The notes: generated from the letters alone by a model not told the origin. A DNA stretch of 64,000 nt from an uncultured Muribaculaceae bacterium (GCA_947628305.1 CANQZG010000001.1:186001-250000), one strand, 5' to 3'. Positions 1-8,883 are shown, numbered from the stretch's first letter. Numbers and translations: made by a program.

Positions 1-234
1 ACCATTCTTGCAAGAGGGAACGGGAAAGGCGGAGTCTGCGCAATTCCTCATTACAATGGCGAACGTCGCCTGACGATACGAGAGAGCGCAACCATACAAA
101 CGTTCCCAATGGACTTCATTTTTCACGGGAAAATGGGAAGTTGTTATCGGCAAATCGGAAATGCAGTCCCTGTTCTTTTCGCCAAAATTCTTGGCGAAGA
201 ATTAATCAGATTAGAACATACGGTTTTATCATGA
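1..234 (+). CDS. DNA (cytosine-5-)-methyltransferase, C-terminal part only
   Basis: Only the last 77 codons lie in the window; the gene enters from the left edge. The reading frame shows the end of the target-recognition region ([10 protein letters not shown]), motif IX ([14 protein letters not shown]) and motif X ([10 protein letters not shown]), which are the C-terminal hallmarks of m5C methyltransferases. It stops at TGA 232-234, overlapping the ATG of the next methyltransferase as ATGA, so the two are almost certainly translationally coupled. It resembles the same region of its neighbour closely enough to be a tandem paralogue. The catalytic PCQ motif is outside the window, so activity cannot be judged. 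The DNA is visibly more A+T-rich than the genes from 2.4 kb on, which suits a transferred restriction-modification cassette. Confidence 0.85.
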   Translation, partial: TILARGNGKGGVCAIPHYNGERRLTIRESATIQTFPMDFIFHGKMGSCYRQIGNAVPVLFAKILGEELIRLEHTVLS

Positions 235-1169
235 ACGTCGTTTCCCTTTTCAGCGGTGCTGGTGGTTTGGACTTAGGGTTCATTCTCGCAGGCCACAATG
301 TGATATGGGCCAACGATATTTACTCCGATGCTGTCAAAACATATCGTAACAACATTGGCAATCACATCGTAGAAAAAGATATAAAGGATATCCCATCGAA
401 AGAGATTCCATCGGCAGACATAATAATCGGAGGATTCCCTTGCCAAGGGTTTTCCGTTGCAAATATCAAAAGGCACACCAACGATTCCCGGAATGCACTA
501 TATCGAGAATTATTACGGGTCATTATCGACAAACAGCCAAAATACTTTCTCGCAGAAAATGTCAAGGGTATTTTATCCCTCGACAAAGGGTCTGTCTTTT
601 CTATGATTATTTCTGATTTCACTAACGCAGGATACAATGTTTCATATCAAGTACTGAATTCCGCCGACTATGGAGTGCCCCAAAAAAGAGAACGAGTCAT
701 AATCATAGGAGTACGTAAAGACTTGACATATCAATATGTATTCCCTGAAAAAACACATTCACCAGATGGCTCTGACAATAAGTCAAAATGGGTCTCTATC
801 AAGGATGCCTTGGCTATTTATCCTGACCCCGATACTCCTAACGACATTCCCAATCATACATATTCTAAATATAAACTTAATTTCAATGGCTATATAGGAC
901 ATCGAAAACTCGACCCCAACAAACCGGCACCGACCGTCACTGCTCGAGGAGACAGCAAAGGTGGCGTCGTCATATTGCCACATCCGAATGGATTACGGAG
1001 AATGACCTGCCGAGAATTGGCTACAGTACAATCGTTCCCCTCTGATTTCATTTTCTTTGGCAATAATTCATCTATATATAGGCAAATAGGAAATGCTGTT
1101 CCTGTGAAATTAGCAATAACGATAGCCAAACAGTTCAACCTTATTGAACATGACAACGATAAATCTTGA
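231..1169 (+). CDS. DNA (cytosine-5-)-methyltransferase of a restriction-modification system
   Basis: 312 aa enzyme that transfers a methyl group from AdoMet to C5 of cytosine in a specific DNA site. Motif I ([11 protein letters not shown], about residues 6-16), motif IV with catalytic Cys (GGFPCQGFS), motif VI (ENVKGI), motif VIII ([12 protein letters not shown]), motif IX ([15 protein letters not shown]) and motif X ([10 protein letters not shown]) all appear in the usual order. The reading frame is open further upstream, but the ATG at 231 puts motif I at the normal distance from the N-terminus and overlaps the preceding stop (ATGA), so it is preferred. Two consecutive m5C methyltransferases usually mean an asymmetric recognition site with one enzyme per strand; that is inference. 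The 3' end overlaps the endonuclease gene by about 20 bp. Confidence 0.93.
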   Translation: MNVVSLFSGAGGLDLGFILAGHNVIWANDIYSDAVKTYRNNIGNHIVEKDIKDIPSKEIPSADIIIGGFPCQGFSVANIKRHTNDSRNALYRELLRVIIDKQPKYFLAENVKGILSLDKGSVFSMIISDFTNAGYNVSYQVLNSADYGVPQKRERVIIIGVRKDLTYQYVFPEKTHSPDGSDNKSKWVSIKDALAIYPDPDTPNDIPNHTYSKYKLNFNGYIGHRKLDPNKPAPTVTARGDSKGGVVILPHPNGLRRMTCRELATVQSFPSDFIFFGNNSSIYRQIGNAVPVKLAITIAKQFNLIEHDNDKS

Positions 1170-2391
1170 AAATTATGTTCCATCGCTTCCATTTCCCGGA
1201 TTCAAATGGAAATGGGCATGTTACGCTTGTACCGAGGGATTAAACGACCCTGTAGTACTTTTGGGGGTTCTTTTTAGAATGGCTAAACTCGAAGGCCGAT
1301 ATAAATACAGTTCGGAAGCGTTTGCCAAAGAATTAATCCAATTATCAAACGACATCAAGGATTCCGGCATCAATGTAGACCTTGAACATCGCGTAGGAGA
1401 ACGCAATATCATACGGAATTCAGGTCAATATTGGAAAGCATTGAATTTAATTCCGACCGAAAGGACTGGAGGAATGATAAGACTTACACCTTTTGGACGA
1501 AAGGTGGCAAACCACGTTATTTCACAAACCGAATTTTCAGCAGAAACCATTCTGACTTTCACATTGCCCAATCGCGCAATGAGCGACAAAGAGCAAGAAC
1601 CATGGAAAAATGCGGGATTAATTTTATATCCGCTACGGCTAATTTTGTCTATAATCTATAACCTATCGCAGATTGACAACACCCAGGCATTTTTAACCCC
1701 CGAAGAATTATCTAAAATTATAATTCCCTTATCAGGAGTTAATGGTCAACCCATTAAGACATATACCGATTGCGTCTTATTATTCCGCGAGAACAGACTT
1801 GACATACGACATTGGCCCAACTGTTGTAAAGATGCCAATGATTTCAGAATGGCCCGCGAGTTTTTGCTTTTCCTATCAAACTACGGCTATTTGATTAAGA
1901 CCGAGGCCGAAAATAGAGAATCTGAAAAATATATTTTCAACTTCAATATAAAACAAGAGATAGTTGCAATTTTAAAAGCGAAACGGCAGACAGTATCCGC
2001 AGATATAATATCTGACACCGAACGTAAAATTGTCAATGCCCAGAACACTCGACATCGACCAAATCAAGCCAAATTCAGAAAGGATGTGTTAACAGCCTGT
2101 AAACGTTGTATCATTTCAAATGTCGAAATGACGGAAGTATTAGAAGCCGCGCACATAAAACCATATAAATACAATGGAGCTGATACTGTTTCCAACGGCT
2201 TTGCCATGAGAATGGATATTCACTTCCTTTTTGATTCCGGACATCTACGCATTTCAGAACACGGGGACGTATTTCTTTCGGAAAAAGCAAGATGGTCTTA
2301 CGGAGCCTCAATCCCACCGCGCATAATTCTTCCTGACCATGTTGACCGCGAGAATCTAAGATGGAGATGGGATAATTACAACGGTGCATAA
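1150..2391 (+). CDS. HNH-type restriction endonuclease (probable)
   Basis: 413 aa protein overlapping the end of the methyltransferase gene; a TTG six bases upstream is an alternative start. The C-terminal 110 residues form an HNH_2-like nuclease domain: a Cys pair (ACKRC), then EAAHIKPY, SNGFAMRMDIHFLFDSG and a basic tail. The N-terminal 280 residues carry no catalytic motif I recognise. One stretch (NLIPTERTGGMIRLTPFGRKV) looks like a winged-helix or AlwI-like DNA-recognition segment. Position directly behind two coupled methyltransferases makes it the cognate restriction enzyme; no other nuclease candidate is in view. The recognition sequence cannot be read from sequence. It shares the low G+C of its partners, consistent with acquisition as a block. 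Confidence 0.75.
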   Translation: MTTINLENYVPSLPFPGFKWKWACYACTEGLNDPVVLLGVLFRMAKLEGRYKYSSEAFAKELIQLSNDIKDSGINVDLEHRVGERNIIRNSGQYWKALNLIPTERTGGMIRLTPFGRKVANHVISQTEFSAETILTFTLPNRAMSDKEQEPWKNAGLILYPLRLILSIIYNLSQIDNTQAFLTPEELSKIIIPLSGVNGQPIKTYTDCVLLFRENRLDIRHWPNCCKDANDFRMAREFLLFLSNYGYLIKTEAENRESEKYIFNFNIKQEIVAILKAKRQTVSADIISDTERKIVNAQNTRHRPNQAKFRKDVLTACKRCIISNVEMTEVLEAAHIKPYKYNGADTVSNGFAMRMDIHFLFDSGHLRISEHGDVFLSEKARWSYGASIPPRIILPDHVDRENLRWRWDNYNGA

Positions 2392-2426
2392 TTCATTATC
2401 ATGCAACCACCTAAATTACTATTTCA

Positions 2427-3074
2427 ATGAAAGAGATTATAGATATTGAGACGTGGGAACGGCGGGATAACTTTGAGTTCTTCCGCGGGTATGCCAGTTC
2501 ATGGTATGCCGTGACGACCGAAATCGAGTGCACGCGCTCGTTCCGGCAGTGCAAGGAGACGGGCGAGTCGTTTTTCCTGCGGTATCTCCACGCCGTGTTA
2601 TGCGCCGCCAACGAGGTCGAGGCGTTGCGTTACCGTATGACTCCCGACGGGAAAGTCGCGCTCTATGACAAAATCGACATCATCACCCCAATCGCGGTGC
2701 CGGGGCATACCTTTGCCACCGTTAGAATCCCATATATCGCAGACTTCAACAAATTCTGCGACGAAGCAAGACGCATCATCGGTGGAATAACACCCGAAAC
2801 CAATCCATACGGCACAGAGGAAGCCATGTTTTCTGCCGGAGACTACGGTGTCATCCATCTAAGCGCAGTACCCAAGATGTATTTCACATCAATCACCTAT
2901 ACCAATTACGAGACAGGCAACGCATGCACCCACCCGTTGAGCACAATGGGAAAGGTGACCGAACGACACGGAGACCGTCTCATCATGCCCTATTCAATCT
3001 ACGTCAACCATGCGTTTGTAGACGGAAGCCACTTAAGCGACTTCTTTGACCGAATACAACAACGCCTCGCCTAA
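2427..3074 (+). CDS. Chloramphenicol acetyltransferase-like acyltransferase
   Basis: 215 aa, the normal length for the trimeric CAT (type A) family, which moves an acetyl group from acetyl-CoA to a hydroxyl acceptor. The family active site (H-x3-D-G) is present near the C-terminus as NHAFVDGSHLSDFF: the catalytic His and structural Asp are kept, while the preceding His of classic CATs is Asn. The N-terminus (IDIETWERRDNFEFF) also matches the family. Chromosomal CAT-like proteins are common in Bacteroidales and many do not confer resistance, so the substrate is open. It follows the restriction cassette by 35 bp but has higher G+C, so it marks the return to host-like sequence. Confidence 0.8.
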   Translation: MKEIIDIETWERRDNFEFFRGYASSWYAVTTEIECTRSFRQCKETGESFFLRYLHAVLCAANEVEALRYRMTPDGKVALYDKIDIITPIAVPGHTFATVRIPYIADFNKFCDEARRIIGGITPETNPYGTEEAMFSAGDYGVIHLSAVPKMYFTSITYTNYETGNACTHPLSTMGKVTERHGDRLIMPYSIYVNHAFVDGSHLSDFFDRIQQRLA

Positions 3075-3119
3075 TTCCCAATTCCCAATTCCTAACTCCT
3101 AATTCCTAATTCCTAATTC
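3072..3119 (+). repeat. Degenerate heptanucleotide tandem repeat (AATTCCT/C)
   Basis: Seven imperfect copies of a 7-bp unit (AATTCCC, AATTCCT, with one AACTCCT) begin at the stop codon of the CAT-like gene and end three bases before the next ATG. The complementary unit (TTAGGAA) recurs at 30415-30485 and 52401-52418. Confidence 0.8.
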
Positions 3120-3122
3120 TAA

Positions 3123-4181
3123 ATGCCCAATCAACGCATCGTCTTTCTCGACTATCTAAGGGTCATCGCCTGTTTCATGGTCGTCATCGTCCATGCCTGT
3201 GAGTTTTATTACCTCAACGAAGATGGTATCTTCTTCGCCCGTCCCGATGACCGCATCTGGGTCTCGATAATTGACAGTGCACTACGCGAGTCAGTCCCAT
3301 TGTTCGTCATGACCTCATCGTTCCTGTTGCTACCGCTCACATGCAGCGCGGGAGCGTTTTTCAAACGCCGGTTCGTGCGCATCCTCATCCCGTTCCTTAT
3401 ATGGTCAATCTTCTATGCCATCGCCCCCGTCCTTGCCGGCCTGGTCGAGGGTGACATCCCCGCACGTCTCACGCGGCTGCTATACAACTTTAACGGCGAC
3501 AGCGGCCACCTATGGTTCATCTATATGCTCATAGGAGTCTACCTCATCATGCCCATCATCTCGCCGTGGCTGTCACAGGTGAGCAAACGCGCTGAACAGG
3601 CATTCCTCGCAGTGTGGTTCGTTACCACATTCTGGGGTTACCTCACCCCTTGGCTCGGTGATATATGGGGCGTATGCTTCTGGAATGATTTTCACGCACT
3701 CTATTACTACTCGGGTTACATCGGTTATGTGGTCCTCGCCCACTATATACGCGAGCATGTCGACTGGTCGTTCCGCAAAAGCCTCGCGGTCTCCATCCCC
3801 CTCATCGTCATCGGATACGCTGTCACCGCCTGGCTGTTCTATACCCGTTCCATCGAGTCCACCGAGCCTATCCATGGCGAACAATCCTGGTGTTTCTGCA
3901 CATTCAATGTCGCCATGATGACAACGGGATGGTTCCTGCTGCTGAAACACATCAAGTACACCGGCGCATGGCTCTACCGCCCCATCCAATGGATTTCGCG
4001 TATGAGCTACGGCATCTACCTGATGCACATCTTCTTCCTCGGCCTTGTCTACCAATGGCTCGCCCCGATGCTATCAACTCCTGTGGCGATATTCTCTGTC
4101 GGCACCGTTACATTCATCGTCTGCTGCCTCGTCTGCAAAGTCCTAAGTTACATCCCCGGCAGCAAGTACATCATCGGATAA
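3123..4181 (+). CDS. Acyltransferase family 3 membrane protein
   Basis: 352 aa polytopic inner-membrane protein with about ten predicted helices. The N-terminus (RIVFLDYLRVIACFMVVIVH) holds the family signature with the conserved His at the end of the first helix, and SGHLWFIYMLIGVYLIMPII is a typical mid-protein segment. Such enzymes (OatA, WecH and NodX relatives) O-acylate cell-surface glycans using cytoplasmic acyl-CoA. The acceptor cannot be told from sequence. The gene follows the CAT-like gene on the same strand across only the heptad repeat, so the two may be cotranscribed, but no shared pathway is evident. Confidence 0.85.
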   Translation: MPNQRIVFLDYLRVIACFMVVIVHACEFYYLNEDGIFFARPDDRIWVSIIDSALRESVPLFVMTSSFLLLPLTCSAGAFFKRRFVRILIPFLIWSIFYAIAPVLAGLVEGDIPARLTRLLYNFNGDSGHLWFIYMLIGVYLIMPIISPWLSQVSKRAEQAFLAVWFVTTFWGYLTPWLGDIWGVCFWNDFHALYYYSGYIGYVVLAHYIREHVDWSFRKSLAVSIPLIVIGYAVTAWLFYTRSIESTEPIHGEQSWCFCTFNVAMMTTGWFLLLKHIKYTGAWLYRPIQWISRMSYGIYLMHIFFLGLVYQWLAPMLSTPVAIFSVGTVTFIVCCLVCKVLSYIPGSKYIIG

Positions 4182-4258
4182 CCAAACTTTCGTTTTCGCA
4201 AAATTTCCGTATCTTTGACTCTGTCGAAGATACTCACGCTCAATAAAACTCAAACAAG

Positions 4259-4291
4259 TTTGGTTTTGTATTCGACTTATTTGTATCTTTG
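4259..4291 (+). promoter_or_regulatory. Bacteroidota-type promoter of the AAA/DUF4143 gene
   Basis: A -33 TTTG (4259-4262) lies 21 bp before a -7 TATCTTTG (4284-4291). The predicted transcript starts near 4297, about 60 nt before the ATG. Confidence 0.65.
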
Positions 4292-4305
4292 CATTGTGCA
4301 AAATC

Positions 4306-4344
4306 ACTCAATCCGTTGAGTAATTTTACGCGACACATTGAGTA
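4306..4344 (+). promoter_or_regulatory. Operator-like TTGAGTAA repeats upstream of the ATPase
   Basis: Just downstream of the -7 box are an inverted repeat ACTCAA / TTGAGT (4306-4311 and 4316-4321) and a second direct copy of TTGAGTAA ending near 4344, 12 bp before the start codon. The spacing of about 22 bp between direct copies, two helical turns, suits a dimeric DNA-binding protein. No cognate regulator gene is adjacent. Confidence 0.4.
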
Positions 4345-4356
4345 AATCAATCAAAC

Positions 4357-5544
4357 ATGTACCATCGCCCACAGTATCAGATAATTAAGAACCGCATAGA
4401 AGAACCGCGTAAGTTCATCCAAGTGATAATGGGACCACGACAGGTAGGGAAAACCACGGTCATACGTCAAGTCCTTAACGACCTGAACCACCCATACGCA
4501 TTCTTTTCAGCCGACAATATCCCAGTCTCACAAAAAGCATGGCTGTCAGAATGTTGGGAAGCGGCACGCATGAAAATGAAATCGCAATGCCTTAATGATA
4601 TTGTACTTATTATCGATGAAGTTCAAAAAATTGCCGAATGGAGCGAAGCCGTAAAAAAAGAATGGGATTACGACTCGTGGCATGGTCTGAACATCAAATT
4701 AATTCTGTTGGGGTCATCACGTGTCATGCTTGAAAAAGGGCTTGCCGATTCATTAATGGGCCGTTATGAAGAAATCAGGATGGGCCATTGGTCTTTTAAT
4801 GAACTATCCGATGCCTTCGGCATTTCGCTGGAAGATTACATTTATTACGGCTCATATCCCGGAGCTGCGACATTAATAAAAGACCCGGAACGATGGCAAG
4901 CCTACATCAGCGGAGCAATCGTCGATGCAACAATCAACAAAGACATTCTTATTGATTCACCAGTTGGCAAACCAGCTTTACTTCGACAGACATTTGAACT
5001 TGGGGCATCATATTCAGGAGAAATACTGTCTCTGACCAAAATGGTCGGCGCACTGCAAGACACCGGAAACACAACCACCATATCAGGCTATCTGAACCTA
5101 TTGAAAGACAGCGGTCTGATTGCCGGTCTTCAAAAATACGCCAACGATGAAGCCAGGAAACGCGCATCAATTCCTAAACTCCAAGTATTTAACAACGCCC
5201 TTAAAACAATAACCCTACCCTATTCCCGTAAGACAGTGCGTTCCTCCCCCATGATTTGGGGTAGAGTCTTTGAATCGGCAATCGGTGCCCACATTATCAA
5301 TTATGGTTTCACATCCAGATACGAAACCGGGTATTGGCGAGACGGTAAATATGAAGTAGATTTCGTAATCAAATACAAAGACCGCATCGCGGGTATAGAA
5401 GTCAAAAGCAATAATAAATCCACCACCGGAGGCCTTGAGGAATTTCGTCGCAGATTTAATCCTTACAGGACATTAGTCGTTGGCGACGGAGGATTAATGC
5501 CCGTGGATTTTTTGTCAATGAATCCCTTGGAACTACTGACATAG
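4357..5544 (+). CDS. AAA ATPase with DUF4143 and PD-(D/E)XK-like C-terminus
   Basis: 395 aa. The Walker A motif (GPRQVGKTTVI, about residues 27-37), Walker B (IVLIIDEVQKI) and a sensor-like segment (LILLGSSRV) define the ATPase half. The C-terminal half is DUF4143-like and ends in EVDFVIKYKDRIAGIEVKSN, where E-x-D and E-V-K fit a PD-(D/E)XK nuclease core. The family is widespread and variable in copy number in Bacteroidota, and its cellular function is not settled. The gene has its own promoter and operator-like repeats, and it is more A+T-rich than both neighbours, which suggests horizontal movement. It is monocistronic and ends at a strong bidirectional terminator. Confidence 0.85.
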   Translation: MYHRPQYQIIKNRIEEPRKFIQVIMGPRQVGKTTVIRQVLNDLNHPYAFFSADNIPVSQKAWLSECWEAARMKMKSQCLNDIVLIIDEVQKIAEWSEAVKKEWDYDSWHGLNIKLILLGSSRVMLEKGLADSLMGRYEEIRMGHWSFNELSDAFGISLEDYIYYGSYPGAATLIKDPERWQAYISGAIVDATINKDILIDSPVGKPALLRQTFELGASYSGEILSLTKMVGALQDTGNTTTISGYLNLLKDSGLIAGLQKYANDEARKRASIPKLQVFNNALKTITLPYSRKTVRSSPMIWGRVFESAIGAHIINYGFTSRYETGYWRDGKYEVDFVIKYKDRIAGIEVKSNNKSTTGGLEEFRRRFNPYRTLVVGDGGLMPVDFLSMNPLELLT

Positions 5545-5573
5545 GCTTTCATTATTGGGCCTAAGGAATACTG

Positions 5574-5618
5574 AAATAGAAAAGCCAAGGTCGTGATACA
5601 ACCTTGGCTTTTCTATTT
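5574..5618. terminator. Bidirectional intrinsic terminator
   Basis: Perfect 18-bp inverted repeat (5574-5591 and 5601-5618) with a 9-nt loop, A-rich on the left and T-rich on the right. It sits between the convergent ATPase gene and the galactose operon and can serve both. Confidence 0.9.
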
Positions 5619-5636
5619 TTTGTATGGTCAATTGAA

Positions 5637-6542
5637 TCAGAACAGCGATTTGGGATAAGTGCCGTTCTCGTGCAACTCGGCGAACTTGGCGACAACTCCG
5701 GGACGGTCGGCGGCGTAGGTCACGCCGAACCAACGGCTGTCGGTGTCAAGGACTTTGACAGTGGCCTCGCCTGAATTGATGAGCGCGTCAATCGCGAGAG
5801 GGATGAAGAACTCTGCCTTGGGAGTGTTGATGTCGCGGTCGAGGAACTTGCGGAACTCACGGTCGCTGTAATCGAAATAGTCGGGTGTAAAACCCCACAG
5901 ATTCATTGAAACAGGCGTGTTAGGTTCAAGCGTCTGCTCTACGCCGTTCTCGTCGGTGAACACGATTTTACCATCCTTGTCGTAGGAAATCGCAGTACGC
6001 TCGACTACGCCGGTAAGCAGACCTTCGTCAGATGTGGTACATACTCCACGAGCCACCGAACCGTTCTCGGTCATGGTGTTACCTACGCGGAATCCGACCA
6101 TTGAATAGTCGCCCTTGCGGTCGCGGGGACGCATCAAGTCACGAGCCATCACCTCGAATGCGTCACGGCCATAGAAGTCATCGGCATTGATAACGGCAAA
6201 CGGCTCTTTAATCACGTCACGGCCCATGAGGACGGCGTGATTGGTGCCCCAAGGCTTTGTACGGTCAGCGGGGGCCTCGTAACCCTCTGGGAGTTTATCG
6301 ATTGACTGGAACACAACCTCGACCGGGATATGCCCTTCATATTTTGAAAGAATCTTATCACGGAAATCCTGCTCGAAATCCTTACGTATTACGAACACGA
6401 CCTTACCGAACCCGGCCTGGATTGCGTCATAAATCGAATAATCCATAATAGTCTCGCCGTTAGGGCCAAGCGGGTCAAGCTGCTTCAGGCCACCATAACG
6501 GCTGCCCATGCCCGCAGCGAGGACAAATAATGTTGGTTTCAT
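5637..6542 (-). CDS. Sugar-phosphate nucleotidyltransferase of the galactose operon
   Basis: 301 aa protein of the nucleotidyltransferase family (RmlA, GalU and GlmU fold). The N-terminus carries the nucleotide-binding signature LAAGMGSRYGGLKQLDPLG (residues 8-26), and NADDFYG provides the metal-binding Asp. It is the last gene of galK-galM-NTase, 11 bp after galM. No galT is present here, so a reasonable inference is that this enzyme makes UDP-galactose from galactose 1-phosphate and UTP. It could equally act on another sugar phosphate. The three genes end at the bidirectional terminator around 5.6 kb. Confidence 0.8.
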   Translation of the reverse strand: MKPTLFVLAAGMGSRYGGLKQLDPLGPNGETIMDYSIYDAIQAGFGKVVFVIRKDFEQDFRDKILSKYEGHIPVEVVFQSIDKLPEGYEAPADRTKPWGTNHAVLMGRDVIKEPFAVINADDFYGRDAFEVMARDLMRPRDRKGDYSMVGFRVGNTMTENGSVARGVCTTSDEGLLTGVVERTAISYDKDGKIVFTDENGVEQTLEPNTPVSMNLWGFTPDYFDYSDREFRKFLDRDINTPKAEFFIPLAIDALINSGEATVKVLDTDSRWFGVTYAADRPGVVAKFAELHENGTYPKSLF

Positions 6543-6553
6543 TTCTTAAGCGT

Positions 6554-7597
6554 TTATTTTATCTTAAATGCAAATTTGATTGTTTCGTCATAGACCTCAC
6601 CGGGAGCAAGTTCCTGACATGGGAAATTATCGTGGTTCGGTGCATCGGGCATTCCCTGGCACTCGATTGCGACACCGTCATAGTCATGATAGGCGTTACC
6701 GCTCTTACTTTCAGGGCACCCTTCAAGCCAGTTGCCGGTATATACCTGGGCGGCCGGCTGGGTTGACACAACCTCGAGCAGACGACCCGACACCGGACTG
6801 TACAGCTCGGCGACGGCCTTCATCACGCCCTTTTTCCAGTCATCCACGACCCAACAGCTGTCATATCCTTTTCCGTAAACCAACGCGGGGAAATCAGCCT
6901 TGATGTCACGCCCTACGGTCTTCATTTCAGTGAAATCCATGGGCGTTCCGGCCACAGGCGCGATTTCGCCGGTCGGAATCAATGAATCATCGGTCGGAAG
7001 ATACATGGACGCGGCGAGTCTCATTTCGTGGTTCAAAGCCGTCCCGGCGTTCTCGCCGTCAAGATTCCAGTAACAGTGGTTAGTCAGGTTCACGATTGTC
7101 TTGGCGTCGGTGACTGCATGAAGGTTAAGGGTCAATACATTATCCTCGCTCCATGTATAGGTCGCAACGACATCAAGATTGCCCGGATAACCCTCGTCCC
7201 CGTCAGGACTATGCAATTTAAATCGCACTGTGTCACCATCGACCTCGGTGTCCCATATCTGATTTTGGAAACCTTCGGGGCCTCCGTGCAGCGCATTAGG
7301 CCCGTTGTTGATTGCAAGCGTGTACTCTTTTCCGTCGATTGAAAATCGTCCGCGGGCGATACGGTTGGCATAACGCCCCGGGATTTTCCCTGCACAAGGG
7401 CCGTCATAGAGATAATCGGCGATATTCTTGTAACCCAACGCGACATCGGCGAGATTGCCGTCGCGGTCAGGTACATTCACCGATATTATACAGGCTCCTA
7501 ATGACGAAAGGGTCACACCCGCACCCGAAGCGTTGACAAGAGTCACAAGAGTGGCCTCCCCCTTGGGAGAAGCCACTTTATCGATTGAAACGTTCAT
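6554..7597 (-). CDS. galM: Aldose 1-epimerase (mutarotase)
   Basis: 347 aa, standard length. GalM interconverts alpha and beta anomers of galactose or glucose and supplies the alpha form to galactokinase. Recognisable parts are NGPNALHGGPEGF near residue 100, the catalytic His region NLTNHCYWNL and the catalytic Glu region AIECQGMPDAPN near the C-terminus. No signal peptide is visible, so it should be cytoplasmic. It lies 13 bp downstream of galK and 11 bp upstream of the nucleotidyltransferase gene, clearly one operon. Confidence 0.95.
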   Translation of the reverse strand: MNVSIDKVASPKGEATLVTLVNASGAGVTLSSLGACIISVNVPDRDGNLADVALGYKNIADYLYDGPCAGKIPGRYANRIARGRFSIDGKEYTLAINNGPNALHGGPEGFQNQIWDTEVDGDTVRFKLHSPDGDEGYPGNLDVVATYTWSEDNVLTLNLHAVTDAKTIVNLTNHCYWNLDGENAGTALNHEMRLAASMYLPTDDSLIPTGEIAPVAGTPMDFTEMKTVGRDIKADFPALVYGKGYDSCWVVDDWKKGVMKAVAELYSPVSGRLLEVVSTQPAAQVYTGNWLEGCPESKSGNAYHDYDGVAIECQGMPDAPNHDNFPCQELAPGEVYDETIKFAFKIK

Positions 7598-7610
7598 GAT
7601 TGACCAAAGA

Positions 7611-8747
7611 TTATTCGCAACGATGTGCGCCGTCTGAAATCACAACGTCATAAATCATCGGCTCATGACCGTATTTGGCATTGAACTTCTCCTTGGCCGT
7701 GCTGATGAACTGGTCGTAAAGAGTATTCTTCACAAGGTTGATTGTGCAGCCACCGAAACCGCCACCCATGATGCGTGACCCGGTGACACCACACTCCTTG
7801 GCGACGTCGTTGAGGAAGTCAAGTTCCTCGCAGCTCACCTCATAATCCTTGGAGAGGCCATGGTGAGTCTCATACATCTTTTCACCAACGGTGGCATAAT
7901 CACCTTTGACGAGAGCGTCGCACACCGCGAGCACACGCTCCTTTTCCTCGATGACAAACTTGGCGCGGAAATAATCTTCGGCGGTTATATCACCTTTCAC
8001 CGAGTCAAGAGCCTCGGCTGTGGCATCACGCAGCGTATCCACGCCAAGACGCTTGGCGACACGCTCGCATGACTGGCGACGTTTATTATAGGGGGAATCC
8101 TTCAATTCATGCTTGACACGTGAATCGACGAGGACGAGTTTATAACCTGTCGGGGAGAACGGGAAATATTCATACTCCATGGAACGGCAATCAAGACGCA
8201 TCAGATTGTCTTTCTTGCCGAACACCGAAGCGAACTGGTCCATGATACCACAATTCACACCGCAATAGTTATGCTCGGTTGACTGACCTATTTTAGCCAG
8301 TTCAAATTTCTCTATTGTATTGCCATTGAACATGTCGTTGAGCGCATACGCGAAACAGCTTTCCAGCGCGGCCGATGATGACAGACCTGCGCCCAGGGGA
8401 ACATTACCCGCGAAGACGGCATCAAATCCCTCGACCTTGCCACCGCGTTTGATGATTTCACGGCACACACCGAAGATGTAACGCGCCCATGACTGCGATG
8501 GCGCGTCCTCCTCTTTCAGACCGAACTCGGCATACTCATCAATGTCAATTGAAAAAACACGCACCTTCTCAGTGCCGTTAGGCTTGATTTCGGCCATAAT
8601 CACCTTATCAATCGCCCCGGGGAACACAAATCCCCCGTTATAATCAGTGTGTTCTCCAATGAGATTGATACGACCTGCCGATGCATAGAAGACACCTTCT
8701 TCAGAACCGAATTTCTCTTTAAAAACCTGTGAAATCTTTTCTTTCAT
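7611..8747 (-). CDS. galK: Galactokinase
   Basis: 378 aa GHMP-family kinase phosphorylating alpha-D-galactose at C1 with ATP. The galactokinase signature GRINLIGEHTDYNGGF (about residues 25-40), the ATP-binding loop GNVPLGAGLSSSAALE and the third motif GSRIMGGGFGGCT are all intact. It is the first gene of a three-gene minus-strand operon. A possible -7 box (TAAGTTTG, 8821-8814 on the minus strand) precedes it, but no -33 box is found at the usual distance because two tRNA terminators lie directly upstream. Confidence 0.97.
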   Translation of the reverse strand: MKEKISQVFKEKFGSEEGVFYASAGRINLIGEHTDYNGGFVFPGAIDKVIMAEIKPNGTEKVRVFSIDIDEYAEFGLKEEDAPSQSWARYIFGVCREIIKRGGKVEGFDAVFAGNVPLGAGLSSSAALESCFAYALNDMFNGNTIEKFELAKIGQSTEHNYCGVNCGIMDQFASVFGKKDNLMRLDCRSMEYEYFPFSPTGYKLVLVDSRVKHELKDSPYNKRRQSCERVAKRLGVDTLRDATAEALDSVKGDITAEDYFRAKFVIEEKERVLAVCDALVKGDYATVGEKMYETHHGLSKDYEVSCEELDFLNDVAKECGVTGSRIMGGGFGGCTINLVKNTLYDQFISTAKEKFNAKYGHEPMIYDVVISDGAHRCE

Positions 8748-8822
8748 GATAATTTTATTTGGTATTATTATATGGATAGTTTTTCAGGGAAGCCCATGCG
8801 AGCCTACACACTGCAAACTTAA

Positions 8823-8852
8823 CAAAAAAAAGGCAAACGGTCAGCGTTTGCC
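8823..8852 (-). terminator. Second terminator downstream of tRNA-Pro
   Basis: Minus-strand hairpin with 8-bp arms (8832-8839 and 8845-8852, GGCAAACG / CGTTTGCC) followed on that strand by eight T. It lies 30 bp beyond the first tRNA terminator and insulates galK from tRNA transcription. Confidence 0.8.
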
Positions 8853-8883
8853 ACAATTATTTGAAAAATTTCACAAACAAGAC

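Noticed and set aside
141-230. 30-codon N-terminal extension of the second methyltransferase
   Set aside because: It overlaps the conserved motif X coding sequence of the first methyltransferase in another frame; the ATG at 231 gives a standard N-terminus.
2427-3074. Calling the CAT-like gene a chloramphenicol resistance determinant
   Set aside because: The fold and catalytic His are present, but host-like composition and frequent non-resistance homologues make a resistance call unsupported.
3573-4055. 160-aa minus-strand ORF inside the acyltransferase gene
   Set aside because: Shadow frame of a well-supported membrane protein gene; acidic, His-rich composition typical of antisense translation.
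8814-8837. TTTG / TAAGTTTG as a galK promoter
   Set aside because: The -7 box fits, but the only TTTG lies 12 bp away inside a terminator stem, too close for the usual 19-21 bp.
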